Shown in pieces: positions 54,354 to 64,000 of a stretch of 64,000 nucleotides of DNA. Source of the stretch: Imbricaverruca yamaguchii (lineage: Eukaryota; Arthropoda; Thecostraca; Neoverrucidae); contig JAOTOL010001634.1 in the NCBI GenBank assembly GCA_034440575.1, positions 2,539,501 through 2,603,500 of the forward strand, read 5' to 3'. The position numbers and the translations under genes are program-made. A model generated the notes under the pieces. That model was not told the DNA's origin, ran no database searches, and saw only the letters and a program-made list of their open reading frames with translations. Every line of letters begins with the position of its first letter. Positions within the stretch are counted from its first letter, which is position 1.

Positions 54354-55340
54354 ATAATATATATGCATATTCCCGGTAACTATATAAGGTAAATACCATC
54401 ACTGAATGAACATGTTATGCGCTGTAGTGACCTCAGCATGGCCAAGCATCAAGAAATACGGTACGAGCTGTAGGGTGCATTGACTTGTCAGTGGTTTGTT
54501 ATGTGCGTGTCTAACATGTACAGATCGGGAGCTGATTTTCAAGCCTGGTTCTGGCCCGGCCTGATCTACCCCGTCCCAACCCTCTTTCACTATGTTCAAT
54601 ATAAAACATTCATCTACCAGGTCGGCGAAGTGACCCAACATCTCCTCGGAGTTCTAGGTGGCATAACTTCCATAATAATTGGGCGATTGATTTCAAATTT
54701 ATAACACGTCATGATCTCATCAGGGACCATCAGATATATCTCGTTTTTTCGTAGCATTGACCTGAGGTCAGGTCACGGCCACGGTTTCACCATTATAGGG
54801 CTATGATAAAATATACAAATGTTTTCCTGGTTACATATTTGCTTTCGGAATGACCTCACAACGATTGTGGCGTGTAGTTGGAAGGTATGCTCAATGTTGC
54901 CACTTAACTTTTTGCTCAGTGACCTCATCAAGGTCATCCTAGGTCACCTGAGATCACTAGCACATTTCTGCGCATTATATCGCACTGCATTGAGCTAGAA
55001 GCCTGAAATTACCGTAATTGTGCTTGTATCGCCAAGAAGTGTCGATTGATACATTATGCACGCCCTCCCCAGGCTACTTCATGACCTTGACCTAAGGTCA
55101 TAATTTCTGAGTAAGAAGTATTCCCCCTGCACACCGCGTATTGTCGATAGCACATTTAAATGATTGTTGAATAGCGTTCGCCGTTTGTTTCTATCTGTTA
55201 CGGGTCCTGTGATATGTGTCGATATCTGAGAGTCCCACCAGATCTGGTCGAAGTTGACCTATGATCACCCAGTGACCTGAATATCGACCTGAGCGAAAAG
55301 AAATTACCGAAATACTTTCGATAGAGCTTGTCACCAGCTA
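53640..55340. repeat. TGACCT/AGGTCA-rich tract
   Basis: Many TGACCT half-sites, several in everted TGACCTGAGGTCA pairs (53,643; 54,757) or stacked TGACCTTGACCTAAGGTCA (55,081). A (TA)n run lies at 54,289-54,364. No gene recognised. Resemblance of 55,317-55,350 to 22,430-22,470 suggests it belongs to the same repeat family. Confidence 0.6.
54289..54364. repeat. (TA)n microsatellite
   Basis: About 75 bp of TA with two phase breaks. Confidence 0.95.
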
Positions 55341-55886
55341 TCCTATGCCGTTTTCTGTTTGTCGCTAGCTAGCACAGTTCTAGAGATCTCAGGGGAGGCA
55401 GACATCTGCCCCCTCCCAGAACCGGCGAAGTTGGCGCGGACCGCCGGACGTGCGAACGTTAAGCTCGACCATTTTGCCGCCAGAGCCGTAGCGAGCACAG
55501 ACGGCTGCAGGGTCCTTGAACAGGATCCTGATCCGTGGTCGGCCGAACGGTATCAGAACCTCCTCGGAGATCGGTGGAATGTTTTATATCTTGAACAATT
55601 CGTTATCAAGTAGTTTATTTTGTCTGAGCAACATCGTTAAGCATCCCAACCTGACGCGGTTGTTTCCCGATAACCTGGCACGAAGTATTGCAGTGGTGCA
55701 GTAGGCAGACAAGCGGGTCTGGTACGTAGTGTGTGGTAGGCAGACAAACAGGTGTGGCACGTAGACGGCTGAGTGCGGTAGATACGCAGGCGGGTGCGCA
55801 CAAAGTAGGCTCCAATCGATTCCGGAGTCCTGATTGAGCCCATAGGCTTTCGCTCAGGCGCCCGAAGTGTTGAGGCGAGCTGACAG

Positions 55887-56219
55887 CTAGCCGTAGTATC
55901 CGTACCCTCCACCTCCGCCGTAGCCGCGCCCGTATCCGCCGTAGCCGCCTCCATGTCCGCCGTAGCCGCCTCCATGCCCGCCGTAGCCGCGCCCGTATCC
56001 GCCGTAGCCGCCTCCATATCCGCCGTAGCCGCCTCCATGTCCCCCGTAGCTGCGCCCGTATCCGCCATAGCTGCCTCTATGTCCACCGTAGCCGCCTCCA
56101 CGTCCACCGTAGCCGCCTCTGCGTCCTCCGTAGCCTGCACGATGTCGTCCGTAGCCGCCACCATAGGCGAAGCAGACGGCCAGCAGCGCAAACAGCAGAA
56201 CGAGCAGCGCCGTCTTCAT
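55887..56219 (-). CDS. Secreted Gly/Tyr-rich protein 1
   Basis: 110 aa, single exon. A typical signal peptide (MKTALLVLLFALLAVCFA, cleavage after about residue 18) is followed by about 90 residues of GGYGG(H/Y/R)GG repeats ending GYGYYG. No Cys after the signal. Such GGY-repeat secreted proteins include cuticle/shell-matrix components and Gly-rich antimicrobial peptides; the sequence alone does not choose between these. The ATG is set by the signal peptide and the TATA box 56-62 bp upstream. A paralogue with the same promoter and orientation lies about 7 kb away (63,258-63,632). Confidence 0.88.
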   Translation of the reverse strand: MKTALLVLLFALLAVCFAYGGGYGRHRAGYGGRRGGYGGRGGGYGGHRGSYGGYGRSYGGHGGGYGGYGGGYGGYGRGYGGHGGGYGGHGGGYGGYGRGYGGGGGYGYYG

Positions 56220-56370
56220 GGTGTTGTCTGACCAGGGGGCGGTGGTGACCTGAGCGGACAGTGGCCGGCGCCGTCTTTATACGGCCGCCGGTGTCGCGGT
56301 GACGTCGCAGCGCGTGCGGTGACACGGCACGGCCGGTGGCGGTGCCACCCCCCGGCCGTCACGTGTGTGA
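56220..56370 (-). promoter_or_regulatory. Core promoter of Gly-rich gene 1
   Basis: The minus strand has CACGTG (56360-56365), then TATAAAG (56281-56275) in a CCGGCGGCCGTATAAAG context about 55 bp before the ATG. The same elements, at nearly the same distances, precede Gly-rich gene 2. Confidence 0.75.
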
Positions 56371-56636
56371 CGGCCGGGGGCGGGGCGGGGGCGGCCACGT
56401 CGGCCGAGTCGCCGCGGTGACACGCACGGTCACGGCTGCGTTTCGGCGGCTTGCCGGGGCACGACTGGTCGCGCCGAGGTCGAGGGCTGACACTGTTGGC
56501 CATTCGGCGGCGTGAACGCCACTGGCGAGTTACCTGTTGCGTGCCATTCGGTGCATTGTCCGGTGATCACGTTCCAGTTGAGCTCGATATGCTCCGCACA
56601 GACCGCACGCGAACGGTGCATAGCCGCACGTATTGC

Positions 56637-56835
56637 TGACTCAGACAGCTCCTTAGACTGTTCCACAGACCGCTCCTCAGACTGTTCCTCAGACTGCTGG
56701 TCAAACTGCTCCTCAGACTGCTCCTCAGACTGCTCCTCAGATTATTCCTCAGTCCTCTCCTCAGACTGCTCCACAAACCGCTCCTCAGACTGCTCCTCAT
56801 ACTGCTCCTCAGACTGCTCAGACTGCTGCACTGAG
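56637..56835. repeat. 12-bp minisatellite (CTCCTCAGACTG)
   Basis: About 16 variants. On the plus strand it reads SSDC repeats inside a longer open frame (56,512-56,985) with no ATG at its start; no homologue recognised. Confidence 0.85.
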
Positions 56836-57360
56836 GAAGCGGTTGACCGAATTGTTGACGCGACAGCCTGCGAGCTGCTAGGAGTGAACACTTGGCCAGA
56901 TCTGCTGAAATCCGCAGATATCAGCATGCTATCTCGCATGATACAACAGCATGATATCTCGATCGGAGAAGTGGCTGTTTTCTGAACTGCAGATGCGGCC
57001 CGATGAGTAGAAATTGGCGACGCACTGAACGGTAGCGTACTAGCAGCGAAATGTACTGTTGTGGGCTGCCATTATCACACTGCCTGGACATCGGCTGCAC
57101 TGCCCTGCTCCTACTTTACTTTGCCAGCGGTCTGAGGCGCCCGAATGCTCGGGTAGTCCGGTGGCCACGACAGCAGCAGTACTACACAGGATACACAGCT
57201 GGACTTTCGTCATCCGAAAAGCATGCAGTACTGTTGCTATGCAAGAGCAGCTAACACCGCCCTCCATACAATCATCGCCACACGGACTCACAGTCTGTAA
57301 CACACAACTTAGCGCCACACAAAGCCCACAGTCACCGCTTCAGCAGAGAAACGATCGACG

Positions 57361-57517
57361 AGGACGAGTGGTCTAGGGGTAAGTTGCCCGTCTCACAATC
57401 GAAAAATTGTGTGTTCGAGCCTCATCTGTCGCTACTCTTCGCCCGCAACCAAACGGCGTGAGAGATTGGCGACGATACGTGACACAACGGTCGACGTGTC
57501 GTAAAACCAATAACCAC
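57361..57517 (+). mobile_element. SINE family B, full length, degenerate TSD
   Basis: Head GTGGTCTAGGGGTAAG, B-box GTGTTCGAGCCTC, body and tail GTAAAACCAATAACCACC. Flanks share AGAGAAA but only imperfectly. Confidence 0.85.
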
Positions 57518-57570
57518 CAGAGAAATAATCAACACTCGAATAGAATACACACCATCATAATTGAAGAGCC

Positions 57571-57879
57571 ATGGCCACCCTCACCCTGAGAGCACCATGG
57601 CACGTATACGACACTCAATATCCTCCGGAAAACGAACCCTCATGGGATTGCGTCGCCACACAACTGCACAACATACACGACACCTTCGCATCCCGGAACG
57701 ACACTGACCACCGCATCACACTACGTGAAGTGACCCTCACAGCGAGACTCCTCGCACAAGACCCACTCGCTGGTGCACAGACATCACAAATACACCACGG
57801 TCCACATACAACACATACAAACAATCTGGCGGTCGAACACATACTCATGCGTCGCATCAAATACGCACTGTGTCACTAA
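57571..57879 (+). CDS. Unrecognised small ORF, 102 aa
   Basis: ATG in a good context (AGCCATGGCC) opens 102 codons (MATLTLRAPWHVYDTQYPPE ... RRIKYALCH). Soluble, no signal or repeats, no family resemblance I can name. It lies between two SINEs, so it may be part of an unidentified element or chance. Confidence 0.2.
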   Translation: MATLTLRAPWHVYDTQYPPENEPSWDCVATQLHNIHDTFASRNDTDHRITLREVTLTARLLAQDPLAGAQTSQIHHGPHTTHTNNLAVEHILMRRIKYALCH

Positions 57880-58029
57880 CCACGCATGTACCACTACCAA
57901 GGCATACAGCGTTCCATTCAAACTTACCAACGTACTCTGTGGTGCTCACTCCATCCTACACGAGCTTCTGTTCATTCCCCTCGCCTCTACTGACTTGTCA
58001 AGCTTGGGAATATCCAAAGAATGGAAACC

Positions 58030-58192
58030 TGGTTTTTAACGACATATTGAACTGCTTGGTCATATGGCGTCGCCAACCTCTCACGCCGATTGGTCGCAGG
58101 TGAACTCGGTAATACCACCGGTTGCGGGATTCGAACCCACAACATTGCGATCAATAGTTCAGCACCCTACTGATTTAGCTATCACGGCCCCA
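58030..58192 (-). mobile_element. SINE family C: a different tRNA-like head on the family B body
   Basis: The minus-strand head GGGGCCGTGATAGCTAAATC with B-box GGGTTCGAATCCCGC is unlike the family B head. It is followed by the same body (GCGACCAATCGGCGTGAGAG then TTGGCGACGC) and a diverged tail. Confidence 0.75.
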
Positions 58193-58228
58193 AATAATAA
58201 GAACGAAAGGAAGTACAAAGCAAAAAAG

Positions 58229-58283
58229 ATGGGCGCTAAATGACCTTGTAGTCGGCGCGCCCTTAAGCCCAAATAATCAACCA
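58229..58283 (+). mobile_element. Mini-retroposon, full unit, 14-bp TSD
   Basis: Flanked by exact ACAAAGCAAAAAAG (58215-58228 and 58284-58297). Starts ATGGGCGCTAAATGACC and ends CCCAAATAATCAACCA. Confidence 0.9.
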
Positions 58284-58450
58284 ACAAAGCAAAAAAGTCT
58301 TAATGCAGTCCTATTATTGTGCTACTCTACAGAAAAGAAACTCAATAAAATATATGCATCGCAGAAAAACAATACATAACATGACTAAGATATCAGAGAA
58401 ATCAAGGACAACAAATATATACTAAATTGAAATATTCCCGGAGGCCGGTG

Positions 58451-58671
58451 CGGAGATGAGTAGTCTAGGGGTAAGTTGCACGTCTCACAGTGGAAAGATT
58501 TGTGAGTCTGGATCTGGGTTCGCCAACCACTGCAGTTGATGCGCCCGAAAACCCAAATAACTAATTAACTAGCCTCACCTGTCGCTACTCTTGTCCCGCG
58601 GCCAATCGGCGTGAGAGTGTGACGACGCTACATGATACAACGGTCGACGTGCCGTAAAACCCGAGAACCAA
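58451..58671 (+). mobile_element. SINE family B interrupted by a mini-retroposon
   Basis: The family B head (GTAGTCTAGGGGTAAG) and body (CACCTGTCGCTACTC, CGGCCAATCGG) are split near the B-box by 58,522-58,571. That insert carries GCAGTTGATGCGCCC and CCCAAATAACTAATTAAC. Confidence 0.8.
58522..58571 (+). mobile_element. Mini-retroposon (truncated) inside a SINE
   Basis: Nested in the 58,451-58,671 SINE, showing it inserted after that SINE. Confidence 0.7.
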
Positions 58672-58679
58672 TTTGCTTG

Positions 58680-60350
58680 GCTTCACACCAGTGTTGGCTA
58701 CTGATCTTTAATTGACTTACCAAAGTTTGCCGAAGTAGGACCAAAGAACTGTGTTTTCGCTAGCAGTGGCGGCACATATTGAGTGTGCGTGTGAATGCGT
58801 CACCAAGGTGCAAAGCTGATCAGTGCTATCCACATAACCGGACTAAGTACGAAAAAGCTCGATCATGCGGCCTGCAGTTCAAGCAGCAGGGACAGACAGA
58901 CTTTATTGAGGTCATCCACAATTGACTCGTGGCTATTATGGGATCGCGTCAAATGAAAAAAACACAACACCAAAGGTCAAATTCACAGAATACAAATACA
59001 ATAAAATCCAGCAAGTCGAGCAGTCAATCAGTCCGGCACGGGAGGCACGTCAAACAGGTACTGCCGTAAGTGGCGACCAAAGATTGACACGGGAAGTCGC
59101 GTCAGCTCAGATGACGGTGAGTTGTACTGCGTGCTGAAGGAGTGCAATGATTGCGCCCTAAATCTGAAAGAACCAACCAACCATGGATGCAGCCGAATAT
59201 TTCCATTGGGACGGACTGCATTGCACTGTGCACCCCTGTATAACTTTATGGCGATCAACTGCTGAAGTCATATGACGTCGCAGTTGAACGCGCCGTAAAA
59301 TGACCTAGGGTTCTTCATGGTGCACGGCGTACATTGCACTCCTTTCTTCAGGTGCTTCTTCCGAGGGTAAAGCTATACTTGTTCCTGGAGTGTAAAAACC
59401 TTCGAGGGTTGTGCGTCACAATATAAAAGTTCGTTTGAGCAAAACGCATTCCGAAGTGTGCTGGCATGAAGTGAATCATGGGGCTCCATTTTCCCCGAAT
59501 TTCACACGGTGCTTCACATGAATATCACGTGATCTGTGAAGGAATCGATGGCACAGTTAAACTAGCAGCGTTAGTAGAGAGCCTGTGCCGCCCGCACTAG
59601 TCAGAGTTTGAATGCAAAGGGGCATGCTTGCATTTCTGAACGAGTTTATTAGCGCCATCAGTTTCGTGACAAAGGAGGATATGGTTGGGATTAACTTTCT
59701 CACGTCCCGTTGAAAATGTGCCTGTCACGCTAATGAACGTGATATATGTGTTGTCAATGTTCTTGAACCTGTATACATGCGCATGTATTTAAGTGCAGTG
59801 AACGCCATTAAGCTGCCCAGATCTATCGGCTACTTGATTATTTTCGAAGTTGCTGACTGGAAAAGCTGGAGTAGATCATATAATACATTTCAATACTTTT
59901 TGTTGTTTACACGTCTTCACTGAACAAGGTTTGTTTACTTTTCATCTGCTATGTGTTAGAACTCAGTAGGTAATTGTGTCGTAAACCGCTGTTGAAATAT
60001 CTGGAGTTTATCAACTTGAGACCATGGATATGTATTACACTGCATATGAAAATTATACGCCCTTCTCCAGAATATCTGCTGCTTCTCTCGAAAATTAGCG
60101 ACAGCAAAGGGAAGCAGGAAAATTTCCGTATACAAACGGCCAAAAACTCAATTAGAGGACAAATGATATGATTCTTGTTTCCTTAATCGAAAGCTCACAT
60201 ACCAGGGCATGTCCTGAACAGGAGAGGTTCGTGTGGAACCTCAGGGTGAAAAGCATTAAGTGTGACTATGTGTTACGGGTTCAAATATACGATTGCGGTG
60301 GAATTTTCAACACAATCTCTGATGTGAACTCGACGGACGGTAGCGACTTC
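58680..60350. other. Gene-free stretch
   Basis: No gene recognised. A mini-retroposon tail-like piece at 59,142-59,182 (TGATTGCGCCCTAAATC then AACCAACCAACC) is the only listed-family sequence. Confidence 0.5.
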
Positions 60351-60352
60351 AA

Positions 60353-60354
<2 letters not shown>

Positions 60355-60440
<86 letters not shown>
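60355..60440. repeat. (TA)n microsatellite
   Basis: About 85 bp of TA. Confidence 0.95.
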
Positions 60441-60441
<1 letters not shown>

Positions 60442-60555
60442 GTATATATTTATAGTGAGGCATACGTCTCAATATAGCGTTTATATATGTAACTTTCATC
60501 TATGGTGACGTTCGAAATTTCCGTGAGACTAAGTAAAACCCGTTGGGGTCACGGC

Positions 60556-61412
60556 TTGCAGCTGCGGCAGTTTGTGGCTGTGGCGGTTTGTGGTTGTGGC
60601 GGTTTGTCCATGTGGCGGTTTGTGGCTGTGGCAGTTTGCGGCTGCGGAGGTTTGTGGCTGTGGCGGTTTGTGGCTGCGGCGGTTTGTGGCTGCGGCGGTT
60701 TGTGGCTGTGGCGGTTTGTGGCTGTGGCGGTTTGTGGCTGTGGCGGTTTGTGGCTGTGGCGGTTTGTGGCTGTGGCGGTTTGTGGCTGCGGCGGTTTGTG
60801 GCTGTGGCGGTTTGTGGCTGTGGCGGTTTGTGGCTGTGGCGGTTTGTGGCTGCGCGGTTTGTGGCTGTGGCGGTTTGTGGCTGTGCGGTTTGTCTGTGGC
60901 GGTTTGTGGCGCATGGTTTGTGGCTGTGGCGGTTTGTGGCTGTGGCGGTTTGTGGCTGTGGCGGTTTGTGGCTGTGGCGGTTTGTGGCTTGTGGCGGTTT
61001 GTCCATGTGGCGGTTTGTGGCTGTGGCGGTTTGTGGCTGTGGCGGTTTGTGGCTGCGGCGGTTTGTGGCTGCGGCGGTTTGTGGCTGTGGCGGTTTGTGG
61101 TTGTGGCGGTTTGTCCATGTGGCGGTTTGTGGCTGTGGCGGTTTGTGGTTGTGGCGGTTTGTGGCTGTGGCGGTTTGTGGCTGTGGCAGTTTGTGGCTGC
61201 GGCAGTTGCGGCTGCGGCGGTTTGTGGCTGTGGCGGTTTGTGGCTGCGGCAGTTGCGGCTGCGGCAGTTTGTGTCTGCGGCGGTTTGTGGCTGCGGCAGT
61301 TGCGGCTGCGGCAGTTTGTGGCTGCGGCGGTTTGTGGCTGCGGCAGTTGCGGCTGCGGCAGTTTGTGGCTGTGGCGGTTTGTGGCTGTGGCGGTTTGTGT
61401 CTGCGGCGTTGC
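60556..61412. repeat. 16-bp satellite, about 54 copies
   Basis: Unit GGCGGTTTGTGGCTGT with GCGG/GTGG and short-deletion variants. Since 16 is not a multiple of three and the unit lacks stops in any frame, all six frames are open for about 300 codons. These are not genes. Confidence 0.95.
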
Positions 61413-61436
61413 GAGGCTGCGCTGACCCATTGTACA

Positions 61437-61486
61437 ACCAGTAGCAGTTGATGCGCCCTTAAGCCCAAATAATCAATCAATCAAAA
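61437..61486 (+). mobile_element. Mini-retroposon, 5'-truncated, 16-bp TSD
   Basis: 50-bp insertion flanked by exact GCTGACCCATTGTACA (61421-61436 and 61487-61502). Contains GCAGTTGATGCGCCCTTAAG and a longer AATCAATCAATCAAAA tail. Confidence 0.9.
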
Positions 61487-61502
61487 GCTGACCCATTGTA
61501 CA

Positions 61503-62055
61503 TTGGTATGAGCTGTTCTAGAATCGATTCCCAGGTTGCGATGTTTGGTTGCGAGGTTGCGATGTTGCGTAGGCTTCGACTCAGAGAGTGCTGGCGGCCA
61601 GCGGCCGAACAAGCGAGGGTCGTGGGTCGGACTGACTGTTTATTAGCTGCGGCTGTCAATTGGCTGCAGCTGTGGGCTGCCACATCCCAGGGAAATATCC
61701 AACACCTCCTCCAACACGCATATGAAGGAACGAACATCGTAAGCGTTCGTAGCAGTAAGCGAGCAACACACACGCGTCTGATGATATAATGTCCCCGCAA
61801 CCGATCCTAAATAGTGATAGGTGGGCCCGTGCCAGCGAACCGTAAATGTATTCGGCCGCTGTCGAAGAAGAGTCCCGTGTCCCGTCTCTCGGGTAGGTGA
61901 GTTGGAGCCGGGAGTGCACGCATCACTGTGCGTCTTGCCGGACGTCCCTGTCGACCCGCGGTGCCACCTGTTGACTGCCCTGGCGGATGGCTCAGGAGTC
62001 GCCTTCGCTGGCCTTCTGGTGGGTCGTTGTGGCCTGGCATCCGTCTTGCTGCTCG
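61503..62055. other. Gene-free stretch before the gypsy fragment
   Basis: No recognisable gene. Short GGTTGCGATGTT repeats at 61,532-61,572. The 61.8-62.05 kb part may be decayed Ty3/gypsy sequence downstream of RNase H, but I cannot show it. Confidence 0.4.
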
Positions 62056-63102
62056 CTACGGACACATCGTTGGATGCCCGGCGGCGCTGGTCGAAGTCGC
62101 CGACGATTGCGAGTATTTGCAAGGGGCGCAGGTACGGGCGGTTTCGCCAGTATATGCGTCCGTTGCGCAGGTGGATGAGGTGATCTCAGCGGCTGCCCCG
62201 ACACCACTGGCCGTGCTGGTGCGGTCCCACAGACCGGTCCCCGGATTGTGGTCCGGCGCTGGGGCAGGGGCTCTCAGTGTTGGCTGGCGCGTGCTGATCA
62301 GAATTGGGACCGGTGGCCGGTGATCGGCGACAACTTCGAACCGCTGCGTCCCGGCTAGGTACGTGGAACATTTCCGGAAGGCCCATGCCACGGCCAGCAA
62401 CTCGAACTCGATGATGGCATAACGCGTCCCCTTTTTCGTCAGCAAGCGAGAGCCATATTGGACCAGGTGCCATCTTCCGGCACTGTCCTGCTGTCGGAGA
62501 CAGAACCCTGTCCCACCATGATGTGCTGCGTTAGACTCCAGCACCTTTCGACGCTAGGGGGTCGAACAAAATGTAGCACGGGTACCGTTACGGGCTCCTT
62601 CACGCCTGTAAAGGCCTTGTCTTGCGCCAGCGTCCACAACATGCGCTCTTAGAACGCAGTTGCTGTCAAAGCGATTCTGCAGCGATCTTCGTCGAGAATT
62701 CGGAATTCGTCCAGGTGGTTGGCCAGGCCACGGAATGACCTTAGGTCCATGATGCACCCCGGTGGCGATAACTCTGCTATTTCCCTGATCTTCTTTTCGT
62801 CTGGTGTGTAGCCTGCTGTGCTGATCTTGTACCCACAAAAGTTAACTGCATCATGTGCGAGCACACCTTTGTTGGGATTCAGCGTGATGCCGTGCTCTTC
62901 ACATCGCTTCGGAGTCTCCCGGACGTGCTTCGGGTGAGCTGGGTAGTCGGTATCGTACGCGAGGATGTCGCCGACTACTTGGCCTGTGTTTAAAATGTCT
63001 ACCAAAGGCTGCATCTCCCGGGAGGTTGTATTCATCGTATGACCTCACCAAGCCCATGCGTACCCGCCGGCGCCAATTGTTCTCGTCCTGAAAAAAGTAC
63101 AC
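62056..63102 (-). pseudogene. Ty3/gypsy pol fragment (RT end and RNase H), decayed
   Basis: Reading the minus strand from 63.1 kb downward: the late reverse-transcriptase region (DEYNLPGDAA, VVGDILAYDTDYPAH, LNPNKGV, VNFCGYKIS and DLRSFRGLANHLDEF), then the linker KAFTGVKEPVTVPVLHFV, then the RNase H-like domain (SNAAHHGGTGF, LVQYGSRLLTKKGTRYAIIE, ELLAVAWAFRKCSTYLAGTQ and RFEVVADHRP). A frameshift in the RT part near 62,960-63,020, an in-frame TAA at 62649-62651, and another frameshift near 62,560 break it. No LTRs or integrase adjoin. A degraded copy between the two Gly-rich genes. Confidence 0.85.
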
Positions 63103-63257
63103 TCATCTGGGGTATTCTCCGCCCACAGCGGCAAAATCACATTACTGAAGTGCGACCAGATCCATGCTGGTGGATGAGCAAGTGGAAGGGACGTGACCCT
63201 GCAGATGGTCCAGCTGTTTGCTTCATCACTGATGGCCGTCGCGCGTCATGCTGGTGT

Positions 63258-63632
63258 CTAGCCGTGGTGTCCGTATCCTCCATAGCCGCCGCCGTGTCCT
63301 CCGCCATAGCCGCCTCCATGTCCTCCATAGCCGCCTTTGTGTCCTCCGCCATAGCCGCCGCCGTGTCCGCCATAGCCGCCTCCATGTCCTCCCCCATAAC
63401 CGCCGCTGTGTCCTCCGCCATAGCCGCCTCCATGTCCTCCGCCATAGCCGCCTTTGTGTCCTCCGCCATAGCCGCCGCTGTGTCCTCCGCCATAGCCCCC
63501 TTTGTATCCTCCGCCATAGCCGCCGCCGTGTCCTCCGTAGCCGCCGTAGCCGTACCCGCCGGGAGTGGCCACACAGATGGCCACACAGACGGCCAGCAGC
63601 ACAGACAGCAGAGCGAGCAGCGACTTCCTCAT
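63258..63632 (-). CDS. Secreted Gly/Tyr/His-rich protein 2
   Basis: 124 aa, single exon. Signal peptide MRKSLLALLSVLLAVCVAIC (cleavage near residue 22, before TPGGYG), then GGYGGGH(G/S/K)GGYGGGH repeats of 7-8 residues ending GYGHHG. More His and Lys than its paralogue at 55.9-56.2 kb, and no Cys in the mature part. Secreted; a cuticular/matrix or antimicrobial role is plausible from composition only. The ATG is fixed by the signal peptide and the TATA box about 56 bp upstream. Confidence 0.88.
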   Translation of the reverse strand: MRKSLLALLSVLLAVCVAICVATPGGYGYGGYGGHGGGYGGGYKGGYGGGHSGGYGGGHKGGYGGGHGGGYGGGHSGGYGGGHGGGYGGHGGGYGGGHKGGYGGHGGGYGGGHGGGYGGYGHHG

Positions 63633-63780
63633 GGTGTTGTCCGACTGCTGGACGGTGGTGACCTGGCCAGATCGCTGCCGGCGCCAGCTTTATACGGCCG
63701 CCGGCACCGCAGCGTCGTGACAGGGCGTGGGGTGACGAGGCATGGCCGGGGGCGGACCCCCCGGGTCCCACGTGACGCAT
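63633..63780 (-). promoter_or_regulatory. Core promoter of Gly-rich gene 2
   Basis: The minus strand has CACGTG (63769-63774), CCGGCGGCCGTATAAAG (TATA at 63694-63688), and a 5' UTR whose AGGTCACCACCG and GACAACACCAT ends match gene 1. Confidence 0.75.
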
Positions 63781-63922
63781 GTGCCGCGTGCGCGAAACCT
63801 GTGTATTTGTCAATTGTCGGCCACTCTTGCGTCGTAACCCATGCGCCCGTGTGCTGTTTCGTGATTGGTGACGCCTGTCGCCATTTAGCTTTCACATCCC
63901 ATTGTTTCACTAAACTTAGTGC

Positions 63923-63924
<2 letters not shown>

Positions 63925-63991
<67 letters not shown>

Positions 63992-64000
63992 TAGATAGAT
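63925..64000. repeat. (TA)n microsatellite grading into (GATA)n, runs off the window
   Basis: TA from 63,925 to about 63,989, then GATAGATAGAT to the edge. Confidence 0.95.

Noticed and set aside
56512..56985. 157-aa ORF with SSDC repeats
   Set aside because: Starts without ATG and is built mainly from a 12-bp minisatellite. The C-terminal 45 residues look protein-like but match nothing I recognise.
60500..61480. Six overlapping ORFs of about 290-326 aa on both strands
   Set aside because: They are translations of a 16-bp satellite whose unit has no stop in any phase. No other protein-like sequence or splice context supports them.

Overview
The window is eukaryotic nuclear DNA, almost certainly from an invertebrate animal. 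It has intron-containing genes with GT-AG junctions, large repeat-rich introns, (TA)n microsatellites, many minisatellites, tRNA-derived SINEs with intact target-site duplications, a piggyBac element and Ty3/gypsy remnants. An arthropod (perhaps a crustacean) seems most likely to me, but nothing in the sequence fixes the species.

Layout. 1-8,900: AT-rich, no recognisable gene apart from a degenerate DNA-transposon fragment near 5.0-5.3 kb. 8,962-32,426 (+): a complete nine-exon gene for the ADP-forming succinyl-CoA ligase beta subunit (SUCLA2), predicted 448 aa. Its introns carry SINEs, minisatellites, a hairpin and a 2.8-kb piggyBac element (27,817-30,614) with a broken transposase. 34,092-34,733 (-): an intronless MKRN2OS-like gene, tail-to-tail with SUCLA2. 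35,000-43,600: AT-rich repeats, a Ty3/gypsy integrase fragment, SINEs and GC-rich minisatellites. 44,558-51,430 (+): the first three coding exons of a WRAP73 (WDR8) homologue; later exons are not visible. 52,000-55,300: a SINE and a diverged dispersed repeat rich in TGACCT/AGGTCA. 55,887-56,219 and 63,258-63,632 (-): two secreted Gly/Tyr-rich protein genes with closely matching promoters. A decayed Ty3/gypsy pol piece (62.1-63.1 kb) and a 16-bp satellite (60.55-61.4 kb) lie between them.

Two things look unusual. First, the visible exon edges of WRAP73 are amplified into separate tandem arrays that span splice junctions (16 copies of the exon-2 donor edge, about 7 of the exon-2 acceptor edge, 12 of the exon-3 acceptor edge, plus 14 units abutting the start codon). 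A two-copy version occurs at the exon-4 donor of SUCLA2. Second, there is a family of about 38-55-bp units with a fixed 5' end, a small hairpin and the 3' tail CCCAAATAACCAACCAA. Several copies are flanked by exact 11-17-bp target-site duplications, so this very short unit appears to retropose on its own. Its 3' part is also shared with the longer tRNA-headed SINEs here.

SUCLA2 (mitochondrial TCA cycle), WRAP73 (centrosome/spindle) and the Gly-rich secreted proteins have no obvious functional link; they are ordinary chromosomal neighbours.
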